From the NCBI GenBank assembly GCA_934047225.1, contig CAKOHE010000025.1, positions 405,001 through 469,000 on the forward strand: 64,000 nt of DNA, given 5' to 3'. The translations under genes were made by a program, and so were the position numbers. This stretch comes from Ypsolopha sequella. Lineage: Eukaryota > Arthropoda > Insecta > Lepidoptera > Ypsolophidae. The notes beneath the pieces are model-generated. The model was given only the letters and a program-made list of their open reading frames with translations. It did no database searches and was not told the origin of the DNA. Shown here piece after piece: positions 40,952 to 52,770 of this stretch (within the stretch, counting starts at the first letter, position 1; each line of letters opens with the position of its first letter).

Positions 40952-41926
40952 GGCCGGTTTTTCAAACCGCTCTTAAAGGTGGTAACAGAGGAGGCCTTTT
41001 CATACAAACTTTCTAAGTAATATTTAAGAAGACGCAATAAATTCATGAATTTAATTGAGAATATAAACAAAACAATGTACATTTAACATATTTTTCGCAA
41101 ATTGTATAATTATTGCTTAGATACTCGAATATCAGGTTTTCAAAAATGAAGTCATTTCGTCTGATTTGCGTCGGTGTGCGGCTCACGAACACGGCACTTA
41201 CAAACACAAACACAGCAGTCTTTTGTAAACATGAGTGCATTCTGAAATCTAAAGCAACATGATTCCATTTTTGAATGTAATTTTTAATCAAACTTAAATA
41301 AGACAATAAGTTGTAATGAGATAATAATTATTGACCAATACCTAAATAAAGCAAAATGAATGTTTTTCATTCATTTTTTATTAGATTTTATTCATATACT
41401 TGTATTAATTCCCGAAAATTATTAAATTTTTGAACGATTCTTCATCGTAAGCCGTCTGTCAAACATTGGTAGATTGGTAGATTGGTAGATTGGTAGATTG
41501 GTAGATTGGTAGATTAGATTGGTAGATTGGTAGATTAGTAGATTAGATTGGTAGATTGGTAGATTAGATTGGTAGATTGGTAGATTGGTAGATTAGTAGA
41601 TTGGTAGATTGGTAGATTGGTAGATTGGTAGATTGGTAGATTGGTAGATTGGTAGATTGGTAGATTAGTAGATTGGTAGATTGGTAGATTGGTAGATTGG
41701 TAGATTGGTAGATTGGTAGATTGGTAGATTGGTAGATTGGTAGATTGGTAGATTGGTAGATTGGTAGATTGGTAGATTGGTAGGTAGGTAGGTAGGTAGG
41801 TAGGTAGGTAGGTAGGTAGGTTGGTAGGTAGGTTGGTAGATTGGTAGATTGGTAGATTGGTAGATTGGTAGATTGGTAGATTGGTAGATTGGTAGATTGG
41901 TAGGTAGGTAGGTAGGTAGGTAAAAA
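40952..41926. repeat. Satellite unit 36, core type G
   Basis: Core 40952-41467 (516 bp); spacer 459 bp. Confidence 0.95.
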
Positions 41927-43000
41927 GGCCGGTTTTTCAAACCGCTCTTAAAGGTGGTAACAGAGGAGGCCTTTTCATACAAACTTTCTAAGTAATATTT
42001 AAGAAGACGCAATAAATTCATGAATTTAATTGAGAATATAAACAATGTACATTTAACATATTTTTCGCAAATTGTATAATTATTGCTTAGATACTCGAAT
42101 ATCAGGTTTTCAAAAATGAAGTCATTTCGTCTGATTTGCGTCGGTGTGCGGCTCACGAACACGGCACTTACAAACACAAACACAGCAGTCTTGTGTAAAC
42201 ATAAGTGCATTCTGAAATCTAAAGCAACATGATTCCATTTTTGAATGTAATTTTTAATCAAACTTAAATAAGACAATAAGTTGTAATGAGATAATAATTA
42301 TTGACCAATACCTAAATAAAGCAAAATGAATGTTTTTCATTCATTTTTTATTAGATTTTATTCATATACTTGTATTAATTCCCGAAAATTATTAAATTTT
42401 TGAACGATTCTTCATCGTAAGCCGTCTGTCAAACATTGGTAGATTGGTAGATTGGTAGATTGGTAGATTGGTAGATTGGTAGATTGGTAGATTGGTAGAT
42501 TGGTAGATTGGTAGATTGGTAGATTGGTAGATTGGTAGATAGGTAGATTGTTAGATTGGTAAATAAATAAAATAATAAAATATTAATAAATAAATAAATA
42601 AATAAATTGGTAGATTGGTAGATTGGTAGATTGGTAGATTGGTAGATTGGTAGATTGGTAGATTGGTAGACTGGTAGATTGGTAGATTGGTAGATTGGTA
42701 GATTGGTAGATTGGTAGATTGGTAGATTGGTAGATTGGTAGATTGGTAGATTGGTAGATTGGTAGATTGGTAGGTAGGTAGGTAGGTAGGTAGGTAGGTA
42801 GGTAGGTAGGTTGGTAGGTAGGTAGGTAGATTGGTAGATTGGTAGATTGGTAGATTGGTAGATTGGTAGATTGGTAGGTAGGTAGGTAGGTAGGTAGGTA
42901 GGTAGGTAGGTAGGTAGGTTGGTAGGTAGGTAGGTAGATTGGTAGATTGGTAGATTGGTAGATTGGTAGATTGGTAGATTGGTAGGTAGGTAGGTAAAAA
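41927..43000. repeat. Satellite unit 37, core type H
   Basis: Core 41927-42437; spacer 563 bp with the second TAAA island. Confidence 0.95.
42560..42606. repeat. TAAA-rich island in spacer, copy 2
   Basis: Same 47-bp sequence and flanks as at 39338, about 3.2 kb away. Confidence 0.9.
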
Positions 43001-43979
43001 GGCCGGTTTTTCAAACCGCTCTTAAAGGTGGTAACAGAGGAGGCCTTTTCATACAAACTTTCTAAGTAATATTTAAGAAGACGCAATAAATTCATGAATT
43101 TAATTGAGAATATAAACAATGTACATTTAACATATTTTTCGCAAATTGTATAATTATTGCTTAGATACTCGAATATCAGGTTTTCAAAAATGAAGTCATT
43201 TCGTCTGATTTGCGTCGGTGTGCGGCTCACGAACACGGCACTTACAAACACAAACACAGCAGTCTTGTGTAAACATAAGTGCATTCTGAAATCTAAAGCA
43301 ACATGATTCCATTTTTGAATGTAATTTTTATTCAAACTTAAATAAGACAATAAGTTGTAATGAGATAATAATTATTGACCAATACCTAAATAAAGCAAAA
43401 TGAATGTTTTTCATTCATTTTTTATTAGATTTTATTCATATACTAGTATTAATTCCCGAAAATTATTAAATTTTTGAACGATTCTTCATCGTAAGCCGTC
43501 TGTCAAACATTGGTAGATTGGTAGATTGGTAGATTGGTAGATTGGTAGATTGGTAGATTGGTAGATTGGTAGATTGGTAGATTGGTAGATTGGTAGATTG
43601 GTAGATTGGTAGATTGGTAGATTGGTAGATTGGTAGATTGGTAGATAGGTAGATTGGTAGATTGGTAGATTGGTAGATTGGTAGATTGGTAGATTGGTAG
43701 ATTGGTAGATTGGTAGACTGGTAGATTGGTAGATTGGTAGATTGGTAGATTGGTAGATTGGTAGATTGGTAGATTGGTAGATTGGTAGATTGGTAGATTG
43801 GTAGATTGGTAGATTGGTAGATTGGTAGATTGGTAGGTAGGTAGGTAGGTAGGTAGGTAGGTAGGTAGGTAGGTTGGTAGGTAGGTAGGTAGATTGGTAG
43901 ATTGGTAGATTGGTAGATTGGTAGATTGGTAGATTGGTAGATTGGAAGATTGGTAGGTAGGTAGGTAGGTAGGTAAAAA
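43001..43979. repeat. Satellite unit 38, core type A
   Basis: Core 43001-43511; spacer 468 bp. Counterpart of unit 28. Confidence 0.95.
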
Positions 43980-45238
43980 GGCCGGTTTTTCAAACCGCTC
44001 TTAAAGGTGGTAACAGAGGAGGCCTTTTCATACAAACTTTCTAAGTAATATTTAAGAAGACGCAATAAATTTATGAATTTAATTGGGAATATAAACAAAA
44101 TACATTTAACATATTTTTCGCAAATTGTATAATTATTGCTTAGATACTCGAATATCAGGTTTTCAAAAATGAAGTCATTTCTTCTGATTTGCGTCGGTGT
44201 GCGGCTCACGAACACGGCACTTACAAACACAAACACAGCAGTCTTGTGTAAACATGAGTGCATTCTGAAATCTAAAGCAACATGATTCCATTTTTGAATG
44301 TAATTTTTAATCAAACTTAAATAAGACAATAAGTTGTAATGAGATAATAATTATTGACCAATACCTAAATAAAGCAAAATGAATGTTTTTCATTCATTTT
44401 TTATTAGATTTTATTCATATACTTGTATTAATTCCCGAAAATTATTAAATTTTTGAACGATTCTTCATCGTAAGCCGTCTGTCAAACATTGGTAGATTGG
44501 TAGATTGGTAGATTGGTAGATTGGTAGATTGGTAGATTGGTAGATTGGTAGATTGGTAGATAGGTAGATTGGTAGATTGGTAGATTGGTAGATTGGTAGA
44601 TTGGTAGATTGGTAGATTGGTAGATTGGTAGATTGGTAGATTGGTAGATTGGTAGATTGGTAGATTGGTAGATTGGTAGATTGGTAGATTGGTAGATTGG
44701 TAGATTGGTAGATTGGTAGATTGGTAGATTGGTAGATTGGTAGATTGGTAGATTGGTAGATTGGTAGATTGGTAGATTGGTAGATTGGTAGATTGGTAGA
44801 TTGGTAGATTGGTAGATTGGTAGATTGGTAGATTGGTAGATTGGTAGATTGGTAGATTGGTAGATTGGTAGATTGGTAGATTGGTAGATTGGTAGATTGG
44901 TAGATTGGTAGATAAGTAGATTGGTAGATTGGTAGATTGGTAGATTGGTAGATTGGTAGATTGGTAGATTGGTAGATTGGTAGATTGGTAGATTGGTAGA
45001 TTGGTAGATTGGTAGATTGGTAGGTAGGTAGGTAGGTAGGTAGGTAGGTAGGTAGGTAGGTTGGTAGGTAGGTAGGTAGATTGGTAGATTGGTAGATTGG
45101 TAGATTGGTAGATTGGTAGATTGGTAGATTGGTAGGTAGGTAGGTAGGTAGGTAGGTTGGTAGGTAGGTAGGTAGATTGGTAGATTGGTAGATTGGTAGA
45201 TTGGTAGATTGGTAGATTGGTAGGTAGATAGGTAAAAA
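43980..45238. repeat. Satellite unit 39, core type B variant
   Basis: Core 43980-44490, counterpart of core 29; spacer 748 bp (8 bp longer). Confidence 0.95.
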
Positions 45239-46233
45239 GGCCGGTTTTTCAAACCGCTCTTAAAGGTGGTAACAGAGGAGGCCTTTTCATACAAACTTTC
45301 TAAGTAATATTTAAGAAGACGCAATAAATTCATGAATTTAATTGAGAATATAAACAATGTACATTTAACATATTTTTCGCAAATTGTATAATTATTGCTT
45401 AGATACTCGAATATCAGGTTTTCAAAAATGAAGTCATTTCGTCTGATTTGCGTCGGTGTGCGGCTCACGAACACGGCACTTACAAACACAAACACAGCAG
45501 TCTTGTGTGAACATAAGTGCATTCTGAAATCTAAAGCAACATGATTCCATTTTTGAATGTAATTTTTATTCAAACTTAAATAAGACAATAAGTTGTAATG
45601 AGATAATAATTATTGACCAATACCTAAATAAAGCAAAATGAATGTTTTTCATTCATTTTTTATTAGATTTTATTCATATACTAGTATTAATTCCCGAAAA
45701 TTATTAAATTTTTGAACGATTCTTCATCGTAAGCCGTCTGTCAAACATTGGTAGATTGGTAGATTGGTAGATTGGTAGATTGGTAGATTGGTAGATTGGT
45801 AGATTGGTAGATTGGTAGATTGGTAGATTGGTAGATTGGTAGATTGGTAGATTGGTAGATTGGTAGATTGGTAGATCGGTAGATTGGTAGATTGGTAGAT
45901 TGGTAGATTGGTAGATTGGTAGATAGGTAGATTGGTAGATTGGTAGATTGGTAGATTGGTAGATTGGTAGATTGGTAGTCTGGTAGATTGGTAGACTGGT
46001 AGATTGGTAGATTGGTAGATTGGTAGATTGGTAGATTGGTAGATTGGTAGATTGGTAGATTGGTAGATTGGTAGATTGGTAGATTGGTAGGTAGGTAGGT
46101 AGGTAGGTAGGTAGGTAGGTAGGTAGGTTGGTAGGTAGGTAGGTAGATTGGTAGATTGGTAGATTGGTAGATTGGTAGATTGGTAGATTGGTAGATTGGT
46201 AGATTGGTAGGTAGGTAGGTAGGTAGGTAAAAA
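45239..46233. repeat. Satellite unit 40, core type A
   Basis: Core 45239-45749, counterpart of core 30; spacer 484 bp. Confidence 0.95.
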
Positions 46234-47352
46234 GGCCGGTTTTTCAAACCGCTCTTAAAGGTGGTAACAGAGGAGGCCTTTTCATACAAACTTTCTAAGT
46301 AATATTTAAGAAGACGCAATAAATTCATGAATTTAATTGAGAATATAAACAATGTACATTTAACATATTTTTCGCAAATTGTATAATTATTGCTTAGATA
46401 CTCGAATATCAGGTTTTCAAAAATGAAGTCATTTCTTCTGATTTGCGTCGGTGTGCGGCTTTCGAACACGGCACTTACAAACACAAACACAGCAGTCTTG
46501 TGTAAACATGAGTGCATTCTGAAATCTAAAGCAACATGATTCCATTTTTGAATGTAATTTTTAATCAAACTTAAATAAGACAATAAGTTGTAATGAGATA
46601 ATAATTATTGACCAATACCTAAATAAAGCAAAATGAATGTTTTTCATTCATTTTTTATTAGATTTTATTCATATACTTGTATTAATTCCCGAAAATTATT
46701 AAATTTTTGAACGATTCTTCATCGTAAGCCGTCTGTCAAACATTGGTAGATTGGTAGATTGGTAGATTGGTAGATTGGTAGATTGGTAGATTGGTAGATT
46801 GGTAGATTGGTAGATTGGTAGATAGGTAGATTGGTAGATTGGTAGATTGGTAGATTGGTAGATTGGTAGATTGGTAGATTGGTAGATTGGTAGATTGGTA
46901 GATTGGTAGATTGGTAGATTGATAGATTGGTAGATTGGTAGATTGGTAGATTGGTAGATTGGTAGATTGGTAGATTGGTAGATTGGTAGATTGGTAGATT
47001 GGTAGATTGGTAGATTGGTAGATTGGTAGATTGGTAGATTGGTAGATTGGTAGATTGGTAGATTGGTAGATTGGTAGATTGGTAGATTGGTAGATTGGTA
47101 GATTGGTAGATAAGTAGATTGGTAGATTGGTAGATTGGTAGATTGGTAGATTGGTAGATTGGTAGATTGGTAGATTGGTAGATTGGTAGATTGGTAGATT
47201 GGTAGGTAGGTAGGTAGGTAGGTAGGTAGGTAGGTAGGTAGGTAGGTTGGTAGGTAGGTAGGTAGATTGGTAGATTGGTAGATTGGTAGATTGGTATATT
47301 GGTAGATTGGTAGATTGGTAGATTGGTAGGTAGGTAGGTAGGTAGGTAAAAA
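46234..47352. repeat. Satellite unit 41, core type B variant
   Basis: Core 46234-46744, counterpart of core 31 but without its extra T; spacer 608 bp. Confidence 0.95.
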
Positions 47353-48509
47353 GGCCGGTTTTTCAAACCGCTCTTAAAGGTGGTAACAGAGGAGGCCTTT
47401 TCATACAAACTTTCTAAGTAATATTTAAGAAGACGCAATAAATTCATGAATTTAATTGAGAATATAAACAATGTACATTTAACATATTTTTCGCAAATTG
47501 TATAATTATTGCTTAGATACTCGAATATCAGGTTTTCAAAAATGAAGTCATTTCGTCTGATTTGCGTCGGTGTGCGGCTCACGAACACGGCACTTACAAA
47601 CACAAACATAGCAGTCTTGTGTAAACATGAGTGCATTCTGAAATCTAAAGCAACATGATTCCATCTTTGAATGTAATTTTTAATCAAACTTAAATAAGAC
47701 AATAAGTTGTAATGAGATAATAATTATTGACCAATACCTAAATAAAGCAAAATGAATGTTTTTCATTCATTTTTTATTAGATTTTATTCATATACTTGTA
47801 TTAATTCCCGAAAATTATTAAATTTTTGAACGATTCTTCATCGTAAGCCGTCTGTCAAACATTGGTAGATTGGTAGATTGGTAGATTGGTAGATTGGTAG
47901 ATTGGTAGATTGGTAGATTGGTAGATTGGTAGATTGGTAGATTGGTAGACTGGTAGATTGGTAGATTGGTAGATTGGTAGATTGGTAGATTGGTAGATTG
48001 GTAGATTGGTAGATTGGTAGATTGGTAGATTGGTAGATTGGTAGATTGGTAGATTGGTAGAGTGGTAGATTGGTAGATTGGTAGATTGGTAGATTGGTAG
48101 ATTAGATTGGTAGATTGGTAGATTGGTAGATTAGATTGGTAGATTGGTAGATTAGTAGATTGGTAGATTGGTAGATTGGTAGATTGGTAGATTGGTAGAT
48201 TGGTAGATTGGTAGATTGGTAGATTGGTAGATTGGTAGATTGGTAGATTGGTAGATTGGTAGATTGGTAGACTGGTAGATTGGTAGATTGGTAGATTGGT
48301 AGATTGGTAGATTGGTAGATTGGTAGATTGGTAGATTGGTAGATTGGTAGATTGGTAGATTGGTAGATTGGTAGGTAGGTAGGTAGGTAGGTAGGTAGGT
48401 AGGTAGGTTGGTAGGTAGGTTGGTAGGTAGGTAGGTAGATTGGTAGATTGGTAGATTGGTAGATTGGTAGATTGGTAGATTGGTAGGAAGGTAGGTAGGT
48501 AGGTAAATA
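47353..48509. repeat. Satellite unit 42, core type F
   Basis: Core 47353-47863; spacer 646 bp. Confidence 0.95.
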
Positions 48510-49476
48510 GGCCGGTTTTTCAAACCGCTCTTAAAGGTGGTAACAGAGGAGGCCTTTTCATACAAACTTTCTAAGTAATATTTAAGAAGACGCAATAAAT
48601 TCATGAATTTAATTGAGAATATAAACAAAACAATGTACATTTAACATATTTTTCGCAAATTGTATAATTATTGCTTAGATACTCGAATATCAGGTTTTCA
48701 AAAATGAAGTCATTTCGTCTGATTTGCGTCGGTGTGCGGCTCACGAACACGGCACTTACAAACACAAACACAGCAGTCTTTTGTAAACATGAGTGCATTC
48801 TGAAATCTAAAGCAACATGATTCCATTTTTGAATGTAATTTTTAATCAAACTTAAATAAGACAATAAGTTGTAATGAGATAATAATTATTGACCAATACC
48901 TAAATAAAGCAAAATGAATGTTTTTCATTCATTTTTTATTAGATTTTATTCATATACTTGTATTAATTCCCGAAAATTATTAAATTTTTGAACGATTCTT
49001 CATCGTAAGCCGTCTGTCAAACATTGGTAGATTGGTAGATTGGTAGATTGGTAGATTGGTAGATTGGTAGATTAGATTGGTAGATTGGTAGATTAGTAGA
49101 TTAGATTGGTAGATTGGTAGATTAGATTGGTAGATTGGTAGATTGGTAGATTAGTAGATTGGTAGATTGGTAGATTGGTAGATTGGTAGATTGGTAGATT
49201 GGTAGATTGGTAGATTGGTAGATTAGTAGATTGGTAGATTGGTAGATTGGTAGATTGGTAGATTGGTAGATTGGTAGATTGGTAGATTGGTAGATTGGTA
49301 GATTGGTAGATTGGTAGATTGGTAGATTGGTAGGTAGGTAGGTAGGTAGGTAGGTAGGTAGGTAGGTAGGTTGGTAGGTAGGTTGGTAGATTGGTAGATT
49401 GGTAGATTGGTAGATTGGTAGATTGGTAGATTGGTAGATTGGTAGATTGGTAGGTAGGTAGGTAGGTAGGTAAAAA
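48510..49476. repeat. Satellite unit 43, core type G
   Basis: Core 48510-49025 (516 bp); spacer 451 bp, 16 bp shorter than that of unit 33. Confidence 0.95.
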
Positions 49477-50453
49477 GGCCGGTTTTTCAAACCGCTCTTA
49501 AAGGTGGTAACAGAGGAGGCCTTTTCATACAAACTTTCTAAGTAATATTTAAGAAGACGCAATAAATTCATGAATTTAATTGAGAATATAAACAATGTAC
49601 ATTTAACATATTTTTCGCAAATTGTATAATTATTGCTTAGATACTCGAATATCAGGTTTTCAAAAATGAAGTCATTTCGTCTGATTTGCGTCGGTGTGCG
49701 GCTCACGAACACGGCACTTACAAACACAAACACAGCAGTCTTGTGTAAACATAAGTGCATTCTGAAATCTAAAGCAACATGATTCCATTTTTGAATGTAA
49801 TTTTTAATCAAACTTAAATAAGACAATAAGTTGTAATGAGATAATAATTATTGACCAATACCTAAATAAAGCAAAATGAATGTTTTTCATTCATTTTTTA
49901 TTAGATTTTATTCATATACTTGTATTAATTCCCGAAAATTATTAAATTTTTGAACGATTCTTCATCGTAAGCCGTCTGTCAAACATTGGTAGATTGGTAG
50001 ATTGGTAGATTGGTAGATTGGTAGATTGGTAGATTGGTAGATTGGTAGATTGGTAGATTGGTAGATTGGTAGATTGGTAGATTGGTAGATAGGTAGATTG
50101 TTAGATTGGTAAATAAATAAAATAATAAAATATTAATAAATAAATAAATAAATAAATTGGTAGATTGGTAGATTGGTAGATTGGTAGATTGGTAGATTGG
50201 TAGATTGGTAGATTGGTAGATTGGTAGACTGGTAGATTGGTAGATTGGTAGATTGGTAGATTGGTAGATTGGTAGATTGGTAGATTGGTAGATTGGTAGA
50301 TTGGTAGATTGGTAGATTGGTAGATTGGTAGGTAGGTAGGTAGGTAGGTAGGTAGGTAGGTAGGTAGGTTGGTAGGTAGGTAGGTAGATTGGTAGATTGG
50401 TGATTGGTAGATTGGTACATTGGTAGGTAGGTAGGTAGGTAGGTAGGTAAAAA
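49477..50453. repeat. Satellite unit 44, core type H
   Basis: Core 49477-49987. Spacer 466 bp with the third TAAA island. It has only one internal GGTA island, where the matching spacer of unit 34 has two, and carries private GTGATTGG and TACATTGG changes near 50400-50420. Confidence 0.94.
50110..50156. repeat. TAAA-rich island in spacer, copy 3
   Basis: Same 47-bp sequence as at 39338, about 10.8 kb away. It marks the ten-core period. Confidence 0.9.
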
Positions 50454-50510
50454 GGCCGGTTTTTCAAACCGCTCTTAAAGGTGGTAACAGAGGAGGCCTT
50501 TTCATACAAA

Positions 50511-50515
50511 CTTTC
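50511..50515. repeat. Target-site duplication, left copy (CTTTC)
   Basis: CTTTC precedes the 5' LTR and is repeated at 54663-54667. Uninterrupted cores read ACAAACTTTCTAAGTAA at this point, with a single CTTTC. Confidence 0.95.
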
Positions 50516-50634
50516 TGTGATATATGTAGGTAAGCAGAGATTTCTCTGACTAGTCAGTCGACTTTTAGTCTCTGAATACAACTGTCTGTTTCCCCTTACG
50601 TCCCGTGTTTTATTTGGTATTCCTGGATACTACA
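50516..50634 (+). repeat. 5' LTR (119 bp)
   Basis: Begins TGTGATATATG and ends GGATACTACA, with canonical TG...CA ends. It contains the inverted repeat AGAGATTTCTCT and the palindrome GACTAGTC. By eye it is identical to the 3' LTR. It is very short for a gypsy element. Confidence 0.95.
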
Positions 50635-50635
50635 G

Positions 50636-50653
50636 TGGCGACGAGGACTAATT
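50636..50653 (+). other. Primer-binding site
   Basis: TGGCGACGAGGAC starts two bases after the LTR; TGG pairs with the CCA end of a tRNA. TGGCGAC recalls the Arg-tRNA primer sites of some insect elements, but I cannot assign the tRNA with confidence. Confidence 0.7.
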
Positions 50654-50695
50654 ATCTTGAAAACTATTGTTAGTGCCGCGCGTGACCAGTGAATT

Positions 50696-52741
50696 ATGTC
50701 GGTTTTCGGTAATGTGCCCGTTTTCGACTGTAAAACTGATGAGTGGCCCGTGCATCGCGCACAGTTAAATAATTTCTTTACGGCAAATTCAATAAACTCC
50801 ACTATGGATAAGGATGGAGAGAAACGACGTGCAATTTTGTTGAATTGCATGACTCAGGATTCGTATCGGCTCGTCAGAGACCTGCTTCATCCCAATGACC
50901 CGGACACAACTGCGTATGACGTCATCATTTCCACGTTGGCAAGTCATTTTGAGCCAAAGAAATGTGTGTATGTGGAAAGGCAGAAGTTTTATTCAGCGTT
51001 GAAGGAGTGTCACGAGACTGTACCGGAGTTTGCAGCGCGATTGCGAGGTTTAGCAGCAAATTGTTGTTTTGGTTCGGCACTCGAAATGTGTCTGACGGAT
51101 CGGTTCGTGCTGGGGGTAGATAACAGTGCAGTTCGTGAGCGGTTGTTCCGGGAAGATGCAGAAAAATTAAAGCTGGCTAGTGCAGTGGACCTGGCATGTG
51201 CAGCGGAGAGCTCGCAGGCCGTGACGGCCTCGCTCCCGATGCCAGCTGTGAAGATCGCGCCACTCTTGTATGCGGCCGTGGGGGGCGCGAGGGGTGCCCA
51301 GCCACGTGACCAATCCGGTCCGTCCAGCTGTTCAGTATGCGGTGGCAGGACACATGACTCATCGGGTTGCGGCTATCGTCATTTGAACTGTGACATTTGT
51401 GGTGATAAAGGCCATTTGAAAAGAATGTGTCCAAGAAGTGCGGGTTATGTTAAAAAGCCAAACCGTAATAGGAAAAATCGTAGTCAGTGGCGTAATCATT
51501 TTATTTGTGAAAACGGTTCGGCGGTAGCGGATGATTTTGCTCCGATAAATAACATTAGGTGTTTAGATGACCGCCCCATGTGTTTGGAGGTGCGTGTGAG
51601 CGGCGCGGTACTGCGCATGGAGCTGGACTCGGGGAGCGCGGTGTCGGCGCTGCCGGCGACCGTCTGGTTTAGGTATTTCTCGCAGTTGCCGCTGGGTGAG
51701 TCTCATAAAGCTCTTCGTACCTATGGGGACGCGTTGTTAACCCCATTAGGAGTGGGATCTTTGCCACTTACATATAATGGTGTTACCCATGAGATAGATT
51801 TCTTTGTGGTGCAAAATGGACCGGTGCCGTTGCTCGGGCGTGATTTTATGGCTAAGTTTAAATTTACGCTCGCCCCGATTAATTACTGTTCTCAAAACGA
51901 GATGAATCGTTTATATCAAAGATATCAGTCACTGTTTTCGGAGAAACTAGGCACGTTTAATAAATATGACCTGACGTTGTTTCTGAAAGAGGGGTCTAAT
52001 CCAAAGTTTTTCAAGGCTCGACCCGTACCTTTCGCCTTAAAAGATAAGATAAGCGCGGAATTAGATCGGTTGGTGCAGGTAGGTATTTTAAAACCGGTTT
52101 CTTATTCTCAATACGCGTCGCCTATTGTAGCACTATTAAAGAAAAATAACGATGTTCGTATTTGCGGAGATTATTCGGTTTCTATCAACAAAGATTTAAA
52201 AATAGATAAATATCCGCTAACAAAAATAAACGAATTATGTAATTCATTGTTCGACGCGAAATTCTTAGGGCTTGTAAATTTCTATCGCAGTTTTATTCCG
52301 GGCGCATCGGTTGTTCTCGAGCCGCTGCATCGGCTGCTGAGGAAAGACGCAAAATGGGAGTGGTTAGAAGAACAGCAGGGGGCATTTGAAGCGGTAAAGC
52401 GAGAAATGTGCTCGGAGCGCGTGTTGGCGCACTTTGACCCGAACCAGGAGCTAGTACTGACAGTGGACGCGGCGCCGGGAGGTCTGGGCGCAGTGCTGGC
52501 GGCGCGGTACGAGGACGGCTCAGAGCGCCCGCTCGGATATGCGTCTCGCGCCCTTGCTTCTAGCGAGCGCGTCTACAGTCAGATACAAAAGGAAGCTGCG
52601 GCTATAATTTTTGGCGTAAAAAAATACCATCAGTATCTTTACGGGCGGACGGAGATGTTCGTGTTAAAAACTGACCACAAGCCCTTGCTGTCAATTTTTT
52701 CGCCAGATAAAAAGGTATGCTTTATTCCTAGCCTCCTATAA
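50696..52741 (+). pseudogene. gag-pol ORF: Gag, protease, truncated RT, RNase H
   Basis: This is a single 681-residue frame from ATG 50696, the first ATG after the primer site. Residues about 1-200 are Gag-like. Two zinc knuckles of C-X2-C-X4-H-X4-C form lie at 212-225 and 232-245 and would bind RNA. The protease has DSG at 311-313 and LLGRDF at 379-384. RT begins at about 435 (FKARPVPF, then VRICGDYS at 487-494), but after LFDAK (518-522) the sequence jumps to FLGLVNFY (523-530). The palm region, including the YxDD catalytic motif, is missing. RNase H follows, with candidate catalytic residues D590, E633 and D660 (TDHKPL). The frame ends early at 52741 after a second, out-of-frame deletion near 52715-52722. 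Gag and protease could still be made; reverse transcription could not. Confidence 0.92.
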
Positions 52742-52770
52742 CTATAAGATTGAGTATGTAAGTAGTGAAA
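52722..52770 (+). pseudogene. Fragment of RNase H/integrase linker in a shifted frame
   Basis: Reading from 52722 gives a linker-like stretch (SYNYKIEYVSSER), in a different frame from both the upstream and the downstream ORF. About 15 residues normally found before it in related elements are absent. Another frame change before ADYLSRSP near 52771 joins it to the integrase frame. There are thus two separate small lesions within 60 bp. Confidence 0.75.

Larger units (their letters stand above)
32196..43000. repeat. Ten-core higher-order repeat, copy 1 (about 10.8 kb)
   Basis: Cores 28-37 in the order A, B, A, B, F, G, H, F, G, H. The next block restarts at core 38 with matching private changes. 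AAATTTATG...GGGAATATAAACAAAATAC is found in cores 29 and 39. GTGTGAACATAAG is found in cores 30 and 40. GGCTTTCGAAC is found in cores 31 and 41. Core starts are offset by 10.7-10.8 kb throughout. Confidence 0.88.
40952..43979. repeat. Nested three-core block G-H-A, second copy
   Basis: Cores 36, 37 and 38. It matches the G-H-F block through the TAAA island and the following spacer, but its third core is type A, not F. Diagnostic A/F differences begin about 260 bp into the core, so the exchange point lies upstream of that, within the spacer or the first part of core 38. Confidence 0.8.
1..50515. repeat. Composite higher-order satellite array, left part (cores 1-45)
   Basis: Tandem units of one core (about 511 bp, GGCCGG...CAAACATT) plus one spacer of (TAGATTGG)n with (GGTA)n islands, always in the same orientation. 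Core types are defined by shared changes from the commonest sequence, D. A has ACATAAGTGC and usually ACTAGTATT. B has TTCTTCTG, and most B cores also have CCTTTTTATAC. C has GAATATATACAATG. E has ACAAAAACAAACATAG and GACAGTAAG. F has ACACAAACATAG. G has a 5-bp insertion (AAACAAAACAATG), giving 516 bp, and GTCTTTTGTAAAC. H has ACATAAGTGC but keeps ACTTGTATT. Homologous spacers usually differ by multiples of 4 or 8 bp. The array contains no plausible gene. Confidence 0.97.
43001..50515. repeat. Ten-core higher-order repeat, copy 2, interrupted by the LTR element
   Basis: Cores 38-45 match cores 28-35 in order and in private variants. The match reaches core 45, which corresponds to core 35 and is split by the LTR retrotransposon; its remainder is at 54668-55116. 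After core 45 the order no longer follows copy 1. Confidence 0.85.

Noticed and set aside
50596..51434. Antisense ORFs inside the gag region (84 and 85 residues)
   Set aside because: They overlap the well-supported gag frame on the opposite strand and show no recognisable motif.
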